From NCBI GenBank assembly GCA_011316235.1, contig QQBE01000005.1, positions 1,059,747 to 1,123,746 of the forward strand: a DNA stretch of 64,000 nucleotides. The letters run 5' to 3'. This DNA comes from Mycothermus thermophilus. Its lineage: Eukaryota > Ascomycota > Sordariomycetes > Sordariales > Chaetomiaceae. Every line of letters starts with the position of its first letter. Positions within the stretch are counted from its first letter, which is position 1. Shown in pieces: positions 32,237 through 40,996 of the stretch. The notes under the pieces are model-generated. The model did not search any database and was not told the DNA's origin. It saw only the letters and a list, made by a program, of their open reading frames with translations. The translations under genes and the position numbers were made by a program.

Positions 32237-33280
32237 ATGCAGGCTGAACCAATATTGGACGAGGATTATGTGTCTGAGGAAGATTCCGACTTCGCCCCCG
32301 ACGATGCCCCTGCTGAAGAAGAGTCTTCCGTCTCAGAAGATGAGGACGGCGAGGATGGGGAGAGTGCCACGCCCGCGACCAGGAAACGGGCAGCTGGAGA
32401 GGCCGAGGCTGAAGATGCAGGATTTGAGAACTCGGGCGACGAAGCGATAATCGAACGAGGAAAGAAGCGACAGAAGAAGTCAAGCAAGGAGGACGACGAC
32501 AAGGGAGGGCAAGCTGAGGAGGATGAAGGACCATTGATCAAGACGCGCCGTATGCGCGCCGCCGAGAAAGAAGAAAAACGAATGAAAACAGCCTCAGGGC
32601 CAGTCACCATCGATGTCGACGCTCTTTGGGCAGAAATGATCAGCACTCCTGTCGTCCGCCAACCCGGAAAAGAGCCCCCCAACTCCACCCCCAAGCCATC
32701 CTCCCAACCACAACAGCAGCAGCAACAGCAACCCCCCGATCAGAAGCCCTCCGCCACCGAAGAATCCAACCTCATCCGCATCAAACGCACCTACCACTTC
32801 GCCGGCAAAGTCCACACCGAAGAAAAGCTCATCCCCCGCGACTCGGCGGAAGCCCGCCTCTACCTGGCCGAGAACCCCGACGCGGACGTCACCCCGAGCG
32901 CATCCGACTCCGAGCCCAACAAGCGCCTCCCGCGCAAAGCCTTCCGCTCCATCTTCGAGCCCACCCCGCCGCCCGACACCACCAGCTCCGGGACCAACCC
33001 CACCTTCACCGCGCGCCGCACAGACCTCAACCTGTGCGTGGCCGAGCGGATACGCGCGCGCGAGAAGGCGGCCGCCGAGGCCGAGGCGCGCAAGCTCAAC
33101 ACGGTCGAGAAGAGCCGCATGGACTGGGCCGGTTTTGTCGATCGCGAGGGGATCCGCGACGAGCTGGAGCTGGCGGGCCGGTCGAAGCACTCGTTCGCCG
33201 CGAGGCAGGAGTTCCTTGCCAGGAGTGATGCGGTCAGGGAGGAGGAGGCGAGGAGGGCGAGGATGGCGGGGCGGGTTTGA
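32237..33280 (+). CDS. SWC5: SWR1-complex subunit Swc5 (BCNT/CFDP1 family)
   Basis: A single exon of 347 residues starting at GCAATGCAGGC. The N-terminal third is very acidic (DEDYVSEEDSDFAPDDAP, SSVSEDEDGEDGE), as in Swc5, where it binds H2A-H2B. A basic, Lys-rich segment and a Gln run (QPQQQQQQQP) follow. The C-terminal BCNT domain is clear at about 270-345: KLNTVEKSRMDWAGFVDREG, IRDELELAGRSKHSF, RQEFLARSD. The conserved KRTYHFAGKVHTEEK block sits in the middle. Swc5 is needed for the SWR1 complex to exchange H2A for H2A.Z in nucleosomes. It is divergent from the WDR70-like gene. The last 100 bases of the CDS are strongly G-rich while the middle is C-rich. Confidence 0.93.
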   Translation: MQAEPILDEDYVSEEDSDFAPDDAPAEEESSVSEDEDGEDGESATPATRKRAAGEAEAEDAGFENSGDEAIIERGKKRQKKSSKEDDDKGGQAEEDEGPLIKTRRMRAAEKEEKRMKTASGPVTIDVDALWAEMISTPVVRQPGKEPPNSTPKPSSQPQQQQQQQPPDQKPSATEESNLIRIKRTYHFAGKVHTEEKLIPRDSAEARLYLAENPDADVTPSASDSEPNKRLPRKAFRSIFEPTPPPDTTSSGTNPTFTARRTDLNLCVAERIRAREKAAAEAEARKLNTVEKSRMDWAGFVDREGIRDELELAGRSKHSFAARQEFLARSDAVREEEARRARMAGRV

Positions 33281-33623
33281 CGAGGAGGAGTGGATGGATG
33301 GGATGGGGGAGATGTGTTAAGTATGTGTACTAATAAGCGCCTATGTTAGTATTTGGCATGCTCCGGCTCCATGGATGGGTAAAAGGCACAGGGTTGGCGT
33401 TTGGTTTGATGGGATTCAATACATATACCCCTTTGGGAAGGTTGCAAATCAATGGCATTTGTTTGCTCTGAATGTGCGTATCTTTCCATTGTCCATGTTG
33501 TTGCATGCATGATCTCCTCGCTGAAATGTTGTCGTTCCCATCTTGATGTTATTGTGGTTTGTTTCATCCTCTGGACCGAACAGCAGATGTCATACATAAG
33601 CTAGTCCCTTGGAAGGGCCCAGT
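33281..33623. other. 3' flank of SWC5 up to the 5S rRNA gene
   Basis: About 340 bases of SWC5 3' flank and 5S rRNA upstream sequence. No further gene seen. Confidence 0.55.
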
Positions 33624-33742
33624 ACATACGGCCATACCCACAAGAAAGCACGGGATCCCGTCCGCTCTCCCCTAGTTAAGCTTGTGAGGGCCCGAGTAGT
33701 AGTTGGGTCGGTGACGACCAGCGAATGCCGGGTGCTGTATGT
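33624..33742 (+). rRNA. 5S ribosomal RNA gene (dispersed copy)
   Basis: The 119-base sequence begins ACATACGGCCATACC and ends GGTGCTGTATGT, so that the 5' and 3' ends pair as helix I. The internal control region is recognisable: GATCCCGTCCGCTC, TAGTTAAGC and AGTAGTTGGGTCGGTGACGACC followed by AGCGAATGCC. In the GGTCGGTGACGACC hairpin, the C and G that differ from the usual fungal GGTGGGTGACCACC are mutually compensating, which argues that the copy is functional. Pol III termination is offered by the T run at 33742-33746. In filamentous ascomycetes 5S genes are scattered singly rather than within the rDNA repeat, which fits this position. Confidence 0.93.
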
Positions 33743-34238
33743 TTTTGCGCTTTTTGCCATTTTTCCTTCGGCTTATTTTTCTCTTTTCGAGTAACCTCAT
33801 TTCTGAAAATAAATGGAAAAGACACAAAACAACCGAGAAAATTGCAGACGTTGTGTTGGTTGACCTGAAGGCGAGAGATGCATAAGGTTGGAGCGAGAAT
33901 CGAAACTGTGCTTTGTTCCATGCCGGGCTCGGTCCCCTTGGTAAAGGGAGTCAGGATCATTCACTATTTGAGTTGGATGCCTGTCCGTTATACCCAGGAC
34001 GAATACCGAAGTCATAGCAGAGCCGCCCTACACTCTTACTTCCACTTTGGTGAGAACGATGCTCCAGGAACACTCAGGTAGTATTACCATTGCCGATTAT
34101 CCGAGACGCCATGCATCCCTCCGGCTATTCCAGATAGCAAAGATGGTTCCGTACATGTAGCGAAGAACATGTCATGAGCTCTTTCTTTTGGAAACATGTC
34201 TGCCCCATGTTGTAAGCAACTCATCCACCTCATACCTG
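33743..34238. other. Region between 5S rRNA and the FHA kinase 3' end
   Basis: About 500 bases, moderately AT-rich at its left end (Pol III T-runs), containing the kinase 3' flank on the right. No gene seen. Confidence 0.5.
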
Positions 34239-36090
34239 TCACATCCCAATCCTGACTTCGCCCCCGACAATATCAGCCGCCGGTCCGGGATAAATCTTGG
34301 GCCTCAACGCCAGTGCATCATCCCGGCTCTGGGCAGCGAAGTACGTCGATATCGTGCCGTTCATTGCCGCTTGCCCCTCCCGTTGAGGCCCGTCACCCCA
34401 GCCTTTTGGGCTCGCCAACCCCCCATCCGAGGTCACAATCTCCTCAATCAAAGGGTACTTGATCCGCTGCGGTCTCCATGTTGCGTTCGTGTCCGCCTCG
34501 AGTCTCTCGAATATGTTCCTGTCGCTCTTCGGGTGCTGGAGCCAGCCGTGGTAAAACAAGTCGCGCGCAGTGGGCCGTTGAGCACTATCAAAGACCAGGC
34601 ATTTCCGAACGAAATCTCGAGCCATGCCAGAGATCGAGCTTTGGCGTAGCTCCTCGATCTGTTCGAACACCTCGTCCAAGTAAGCGTCGATCTCGGTCTG
34701 GTTGTGGAACATTACGGTGTCGAGACCGGGAAGTTCTTGGTATCCAAGGAGGAGCTGGACCGTCATCATCCCGATGGCCCAGATGTCGACTGAGAAATCG
34801 TGCGATGATCCCGGAGCTTCACATTCACTGAAAGCCCTGTCAGTAAATGATTGAAGAATGGAGATGCCTGGTCAACTCACGGTGGGCGGTAGAATTTAGT
34901 GCCAACAGAAGACTTGAGTCTGTTAGGTCTGGTGCCATGTCTGAATGGAATGCCCGAGTCTCCAAAATCCGAAAGCATGATGCGATATGGAGCCGACGGC
35001 GTGATACCACACAGGACGTTCTCGGGCTTGATGTCCCGGTGCGCGACGCCCTTTTGGTGTATGTAGGCAACAGCACGTAAGACTTGCCTGAGCACAGCTC
35101 GGATCTTCATCTCGTCAAGTTGGTTGTATCGCATCATGAGAGCGAAGAGGTCGCCCCCTGTCGCCAGCTCGGTGATGACATAGCTGTTGGAAGTCAGAAT
35201 GGAGGATATTGTACATGTCCACAGGATGACGTACATCGTATCTGATGTCTCAAACGCTGCCTTGACTGGGAGAATGTTGGGCTGAACTGTTGATTAGCAA
35301 CGCTGCTTAGGGCACTTTGTCTGGCATGCTCACATGGTCCAACGTGCTCAATAAGACCGCCTCTTGCCGAATTCTCTCAATCTTCCTGGATCTTGAAGGA
35401 AATCGGCGGATGTCATGCACCTTGCATACGGCATGTTGTCCTGTTGATACTTCAATGGCCAAGTACACCACAGCATTTCCGCCATCGCCAATTGTCAGGT
35501 CGGTGACGACATATCGGTCTTGGAAAAGCTGGTCCATGTTAGCTACACAATATCCTTGCCGCTTCACCTCCTTTTTTGTTTATAATGTTTGCCTACCTCG
35601 ACCTCCTGTCGCTGCAGAGGCGTAAGGGCGTACCTGGGCGAGGTGCTCAAAAGTTGGATATAAGTCAGTTTCAAGTGAACATAGTCACCAATGGTAATGA
35701 CATCCCCGTCCATGAGGAGCCTCGATGGCGAGAGCTTCACTCCCTTGCCAATGACCTTGCCATTAACTGCGGTGCCGTTCGCAGAGCCTCGGTCACGCAC
35801 GAACACGAGGGGTGGATGGCTGTATTCCTCGTCCACGACGAGAGAGAAGATCTCTAGTTGGCATCTCGAGACAACGGGAATCGTGAATGCCACATCGTTC
35901 CTCTGTACGTCGCGGCCGACTTGAACAGTCTTATTTGGGAGCACCAGGAACGATCCTAAAAGGGCAGAGTCAGAGGAGGATGGGTGTAAGTCACAGCAAC
36001 ACGACATAGACAAGGTTTACCATGTTCCGGAGGATCTGTGCTCGAGTTTGTCCACGAGACCATCCCGACAGCCGTATCAGACAGAGACAT
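34239..36090 (-). CDS. FHA-domain serine/threonine kinase, Mek1/Chk2 (Rad53)-like
   Basis: Six exons on the minus strand, 36090-36021, 35955-35597, 35528-35334, 35281-35235, 35183-34881 and 34827-34239, with five introns of 51-68 nt, give 520 residues. An N-terminal FHA domain has GRD (37-39), SR (53-54) and the SANG turn (81-84), the phosphothreonine-binding residues. The kinase domain starts about 149: TIGDGGNAVVYLA, Lys179 in AVCKV, HRDIKPENV (272-280), DFG (296-298), YRPPECEAPG and VDIWAIGMM. There is no SQ/TQ cluster before the FHA domain, and the length is close to yeast Mek1 (497), so I favour the meiotic Mek1 type over Chk2. Mek1 acts at recombining chromosomes to bias repair toward the homologue. 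That role here is inference. The gene is divergent from RPL41. Confidence 0.85.
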
Positions 36091-36660
36091 GACAATGACA
36101 CTAAGGGAACTGGGGATATGTGAGTGTGTTTAAGTCAACAGGCATATACGCTGCAAGTTGTTGGATGATCATAAGAGTTCCAGTAGCTGGAACAGATCAA
36201 AGCTTCGAGTCTAAGGTACATGGGATGACACGGAAGCAAAAAAAGCCACCGTCAGATACCCAGGCAGACACTTTATTTTCGAAACCGGAAAGTACTGCCC
36301 CAGCGATGAACCTTCCCTGACCTTGCGTCGTGAGGTGGTGATCTCAAAGCGACCAAGAGGAAGGTACTCCGTACCACTGCTCCCAACCTTGGAAGCTCCG
36401 GCTCGGAAGCTCTCCACTTTCCTCAGCCAAGCTTTGACCAACCGGAAGCGCCCGCTGACCAATTGTGGGGTAATCACCTGACCCGCCCCCCACAGGGCTG
36501 CTGCCCTCTGCCCTAGTTCCTCTTGTTTTAACTCCCCCTCCCGAAAATCCAATTGATCTTCTTCCAACACAACCATCACGCAAATCCTCATCACGAAGTA
36601 ACATGTAGGTCGCGCTGCACACCACGCATCAACACCACCGACTAACATCCTGCAGTCAAG
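36091..36660. promoter_or_regulatory. Divergent promoter between FHA kinase and RPL41, with a 5' UTR intron
   Basis: The region holds a GGTACTCCGTACC palindrome-like word near 36363-36375. A likely RPL41 5' UTR intron lies at 36605-36655: donor GTAGGT, branch ACTAAC, acceptor CTGCAG, ending five bases before the start codon. If spliced, it removes the upstream ATG-TAG that overlaps its donor. Confidence 0.6.
36605..36655 (+). other. Probable 5' UTR intron of RPL41
   Basis: GTAGGT at 36605-36610, ACTAAC near 36641-36646 and CTGCAG ending at 36655 form a complete 51-nt fungal intron immediately before the RPL41 start codon. Confidence 0.65.
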
Positions 36661-36796
36661 ATGAGAGCCAAGTGGAGAAAGAAGCGCGTTCGCCGCCTCA
36701 AGCGCAAGAGGAGAAAGATGAGGGCTCGCTCGTAAGTCCCTGTCGTCATTCAACCGACCAGCGTCTTTGGTACTGACAACTCCCCGCAGCAAATAA
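36661..36796 (+). CDS. RPL41: 60S ribosomal protein eL41 (25 residues)
   Basis: Exon 1 is 36661-36731 and exon 2 is only seven bases, 36790-36796 (C AAA TAA), joined across a 58-nt intron (GTAAGT to CCGCAG). The product starts MRAKWRKKRVRRLKRKRR and ends KMRARSK, which is eL41, a near-invariant, almost wholly Arg/Lys helix that sits at the bridge between the large and small ribosomal subunits. The gene is far too short to be found by length-based methods. The intron position, two codons before the stop, and the junction-rebuilt Ser codon (TC|C) confirm the splice. Confidence 0.95.
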
Positions 36797-37632
36797 ACGA
36801 CCATGCCCACTCGACCTCAGCCAGACCGCCGGCATCAAAGCAAGTCATTTGATAGCGGACAGAGCACTGCGACTTCAATCACAGTCGCCTCGAAGGTCTC
36901 GTCGCTGTCTTGATACCGTGACTCGACCAAGCAACCCACAAGGTTTCGGCATTGCCCGGACCTGCCCCGCGATAATGTCAGCTCTCGATTACGACAAGGC
37001 ACATCGGCAAAGTTTTTATGGGATGCACTGGGCACGGAATGGTTCGGCGGTATTTCATGAGTTCACGGTCATGACTGGTTGCCTGTCCACGAAAGGGTTG
37101 AGCTGGAACGCAGGCGTTTACGGGACTCGAAGGAGCCATCTCACGATAGGATCGCGAGTACGCATCATCGCGTCTCGCAGGAATTGAAGACTTTGGCTTC
37201 GACCCTACCGTGTCCCATTGTGAACTTGATTGTGTATGCATGAATGTCTTTGAACTCGAGGCAGAGGCTTTGGGTGACGCTTCCCCTCTTGCTTGGCCTC
37301 TTCACGATGTTGAAGAAACCTACGATGGAGTTGAATGCACAAAGAAAATGACCATGCTACACCATTGCTCACCTCTACTTTTCCATATTTTTTCAGTCGT
37401 TTTCTCACCCCGCCATGTGGTGGGTGAGTTTCCTTCATCACTTACTTGGAGTTGCCAAAGACGGCATGTGGTGGGGTTCTGTCTGGGCGGTGAGGCTACT
37501 TGCGCCAAAACTGCCGGCAGAAAAAAGTTCCAGCAGACACCCCATCCCAACCATTTACCAAACGGACTTGTGGCGGCCTAAGAACGACTTGCTTTGCAGA
37601 CAATCGCGCACAGCGATTGAACACCCAGAACC
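36797..37632. other. Intergenic region RPL41 / RPA49
   Basis: About 0.84 kb including the RPL41 3' UTR and RPA49 promoter. Open frames of 100-123 codons (36849-37187, 37210-37581) have no recognisable features. I treat them as chance, though the first could be part of a long RPL41 3' transcript. Confidence 0.5.
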
Positions 37633-39127
37633 ATGTCAGACTCAGCAGCGAAGAAGCGGAGGAGATCCGAAATCGAAACTCCTCAATCGGAAAAGAAGAA
37701 GGTCGATTTCCAGCAGTCGCAGCAATCTGGAATCGCCACAGCCTTCTCCGTCACAAAAGTTCACAGGCCAGAGATCAACCCGCCCGTCGTAGGTAAGGAC
37801 ATCGGCGAATTCCACACAAGATATTGTCGGCGAGATAAGAGTCTGACAGCGACACAGCAATCGCCCCCGGAATCCATCTTCCTGGCGGCCTTCCCTTTGA
37901 TGCCTACGAGAAAGATGACCAGCCCTCGGCGAAGCGGCGAAAGAGCAGCGGCGGCCCGGCTGCACCGACAACCGAAATGGCTCTGTATTCGGCAGCGCAC
38001 AGTAGCGTCGACTACATAGCGCGCGAAGATCGGCACGGGAGTGTGGACAAGGTGCTCAACCACTTCCTCGCCATCATCGACCCCAAGAGTGGCGAGGTGG
38101 AGATTGTGCAAGCGAGGAAAATGTCCGTCCGCGGGACAGCCAGGGCCAAGCAAGCACCACCAGAGGCCATGGAGGTTGGTGCCGGCAGATCGGTACGTAT
38201 TACACTTATGCGCCGGCGCCCGTTTGTTCGACAACCCGGGATGGCGCTGTATGCTAACATTTCCTTCTTCATTTCCAGAACTTTGCGCAGGCCAAGATGG
38301 ATCTGGGCGAGGCATTCGGTACCAAGAAGGCCAAGGCAGCCCTTCGGGCTGTGGCAGAGAACAAGATGCTGGCGGACCGCTCCCGCGGAAAGCTCAAGGA
38401 AGACGACATCGCGCTGGTCGACACGATTCGCGACTCCAGCCAGCACATGGCGACGCGCGAGGAGCTCCAAGCCCGTGTCGACGCCGCGCGGCCAGTACCC
38501 CGGGGCAACTTTGACGCGGAGGACATCCAGGACGTGTACGTGCCCGCGCAGATCATTGGCGCAGAGGTGCTCAACGCCGTGCCCGTCATGGACTGGCAAG
38601 ACAAGGTCAAGAAGAAGCAGGCGATCGAGGTGCCCGCGCGGTTCGTCGCGCATCGCATCGTCCGCGTGGCCAGCAACACCCAAGACGACGGCATGCAGCG
38701 GCTCAAGCTGCTGCGGTACATGCTTTGGGTCATTGTTTTCTACTCGACGACCACCAAGGGACGGGAGCGCGGCACCAAATCCGTTGCCAAGCGCGACGTG
38801 CTGCGCCAGGCGCTGGCGCCAGCGCCCGAGGTGGTTGTGGAGAACATTCGCCGCAAGTTCTCGGACGGTGGCGTTATGCGCAAGGAGCACATTGATTTGT
38901 TGATGACGCACCTCTGCGCGTTTGCGTGCATTATTGATAACTTCGAGGTTGATACGCACGACCTGCGCGAGGACCTGAAGCTGGAGCAGAAGCAGATGAA
39001 TCAGTACTTTATGGAGATTGGTGCTCGCATCAAGCAGGCCAAGGCGGGAGATAACGTCAAGCATATTGCGAAGCTGGCGCTGCCGTTGCAATTCCCGAAG
39101 ATGAGGCTGCCTACGAGGAGGAAATGA
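37633..39127 (+). CDS. RPA49: RNA polymerase I subunit RPA49 (A49)
   Basis: Exons 37633-37792, 37858-38192 and 38279-39127 give 447 residues; introns are 65 and 86 nt (GTAAGG and GTACGT donors). The N-terminal basic tail (AAKKRRRSE) leads into the dimerisation module that pairs with A34.5 (IAPGIHLPGGLPFDAY, HFLAIIDPKSGEVEIVQARK). The C-terminal tandem winged-helix region (about 250-447) is well formed: VPAQIIGAEVLNAVPVMDW, VPARFVAHRIVRV, RLKLLRYMLWVIVFY, NIRRKFSDGGVMRKEHID. A49 is the TFIIE/TFIIF-like part of Pol I, aiding initiation, elongation and RNA cleavage in the nucleolus. Lys/Arg-rich ends suit DNA binding and nuclear import. A purine-rich leader ends in GAACCATGTCAG. Confidence 0.93.
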
Positions 39128-40996
39128 GGGATCAGCAGAGATGGAGTTTTGTATGTACATGAAGGTTATAGAGACACCTGTAGCAGGACTTGTGCATCGT
39201 ACTCTGTGGACATCATGTTCTGCATGGATGAGATGGTTTCTTGCTTGTCCACTCGATTTCTGTGGTGTATTCTTCAGGATTATCGTGTCCGTCTTCTTTC
39301 CTAACCGCCGCATTATATACGGTGTTTTTCCAGTTTCCAATCCATTTCATTTTGTCTCAATTCTCTTATTTCATATTCCGTTGTTTTCTCTGCCTTGCGT
39401 GTTCCATTTTGCCCACGCCCCGCTATCCTTGGCATTACCAGATTTGGACTGTTCCAAACAATCTGGGCAACCAGACAACACAAGACACAACACTACCAAT
39501 TTTTGGCAGTACACACTTCGTGAAACAGAATAAAATTCGAGTTGATACACAAAAATATTCGAGTCTTGTAATGTAGGCTCATCAAATATTCATGAATGTG
39601 CAAGTTTGGGATGGTTTTGTGGTGTTCTTTCAAGATTTCCTGGATCCGATATCTGAGCCAAAACAGACCAGCAAACCCTGCGTTTCTGCGAGCATTTCAC
39701 ACACTCTCTTCCTCGCATAGGCCAGAGGGCGTTTGCCGTTGCTGCCGCCGAGGCCAGGCCACCTTGTCGGCTTGAGCCGCATCGGCCACGTGGGGAACCC
39801 GGCGGCGTCCCCCAACCCTCTCCACTGTCCCGCCGGAACGGTCCATCATCTGCAACACAGGCACACACGCACACACCCATGAGGCTATGACGACATCGAT
39901 TTCCCCTCGACGCGATGTGAGCTTGTGATTCTCTTTTTGAGACGCGTCTTGGATGAAAAAAAGTCACAGATCTGCGACGAAGCATTGTGGTTGCGCAGGT
40001 AGTACTTTGGGGTTACAAGATGGGGAAATGAATCGGACTAATCCTGGGGATTAACATTATGGTTTTGTGGAGGGATGAGTCCGATGATGAGTGCATCTTG
40101 GAGTTGTGGATAGGTTCGGATTTGAATGAGTTGGACGCGATGACTTTGCGACGAGATTTTTGGAGTTGCGGAGATTTGGCAGTTTCCCTCCTCTTTTGGG
40201 AGGCGAACGGGTTCGAAGGGCGTCGCTGCTGCTGCCTGCAGGGTGGGTGCCCCGCTTTTTGGAGGCAAGACTGGACTATGATTGGACAACACACTGGACC
40301 CCAAGACGCCCAGTTCTTGGCCAACGGGGACGCGCGAGTGGGAAGGAGCAAGCAACGCGCGAACATCTCGTTCTGGCCTGCCCTCCCTCCCTCGCTTGGT
40401 CCGGCATCATCGACTTCTGCTTCGTCTTGTGAAACCAGAAAATAAAATCCATTCGGGTTGTCTGGATTCAGTCTGGACCCGAATGCACAATACCAGGTGT
40501 TTGATCCTATAGACTATTGTGTTTCGTGGACTGGGTTTTTTGTCTTCTTTTTGTTCTGGCTATTGAGCCTATTGCTCATTCAGCTCCCTCCTGACTGCGA
40601 GACCGTCGACCGGCCACATCGTTGGCGTCTCCTGGGCCATTCCTTTCTTCCCACGTTTCGATCTCCTCCAGCTCTTTCCGGCCACACGTTGATCGGTCCT
40701 TTCCACCGAGCCTTGGTACAATCACAGCGATCGCGTGGTCTTGATTCTGTCTACACAACCCGCGTCGTATCGCAGAAAAGTGTAGGTGCCGCGAACCCCC
40801 GCCCTTGCCATCATCCAGGCTTTTCGCTCGTCTTTCTTTGGATGCGAGCTGACACTTGAAGGTTCAGCCGATTTGTCTGTCAATGATTACATTCCTGCGC
40901 CGTGTCTGACCTTACTTTGTCCGTTCCGGCTTCGCGATCATTGAGTTTGTTCGACCTGCGCTCTTTCTCGCCACTTAGCACCTTTCAACTGCAGCC
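39128..40996. promoter_or_regulatory. RPA49 3' flank and ABO1/YTA7 upstream region
   Basis: About 1.9 kb without a recognisable gene. The left 500 bases are AT- and T-rich with an AATAAA-type signal near 39527-39533. The right part is presumably the promoter and leader of the bromodomain ATPase gene. Overlapping open frames on both strands around 39600-40500 show no family features. Confidence 0.5.

Noticed and set aside
31968..32534. 189-codon N-terminal extension of the WDR70-like protein
   Set aside because: It would run through the shared promoter and across SWC5 coding sequence on the other strand. The ATG at 31967 yields the acidic family N-terminus.
38012..39340. 442-codon open frame on the minus strand, antisense to RPA49
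   Set aside because: It covers the RPA49 exons and intron in the opposite direction and has no recognisable motif; codon-bias shadow.
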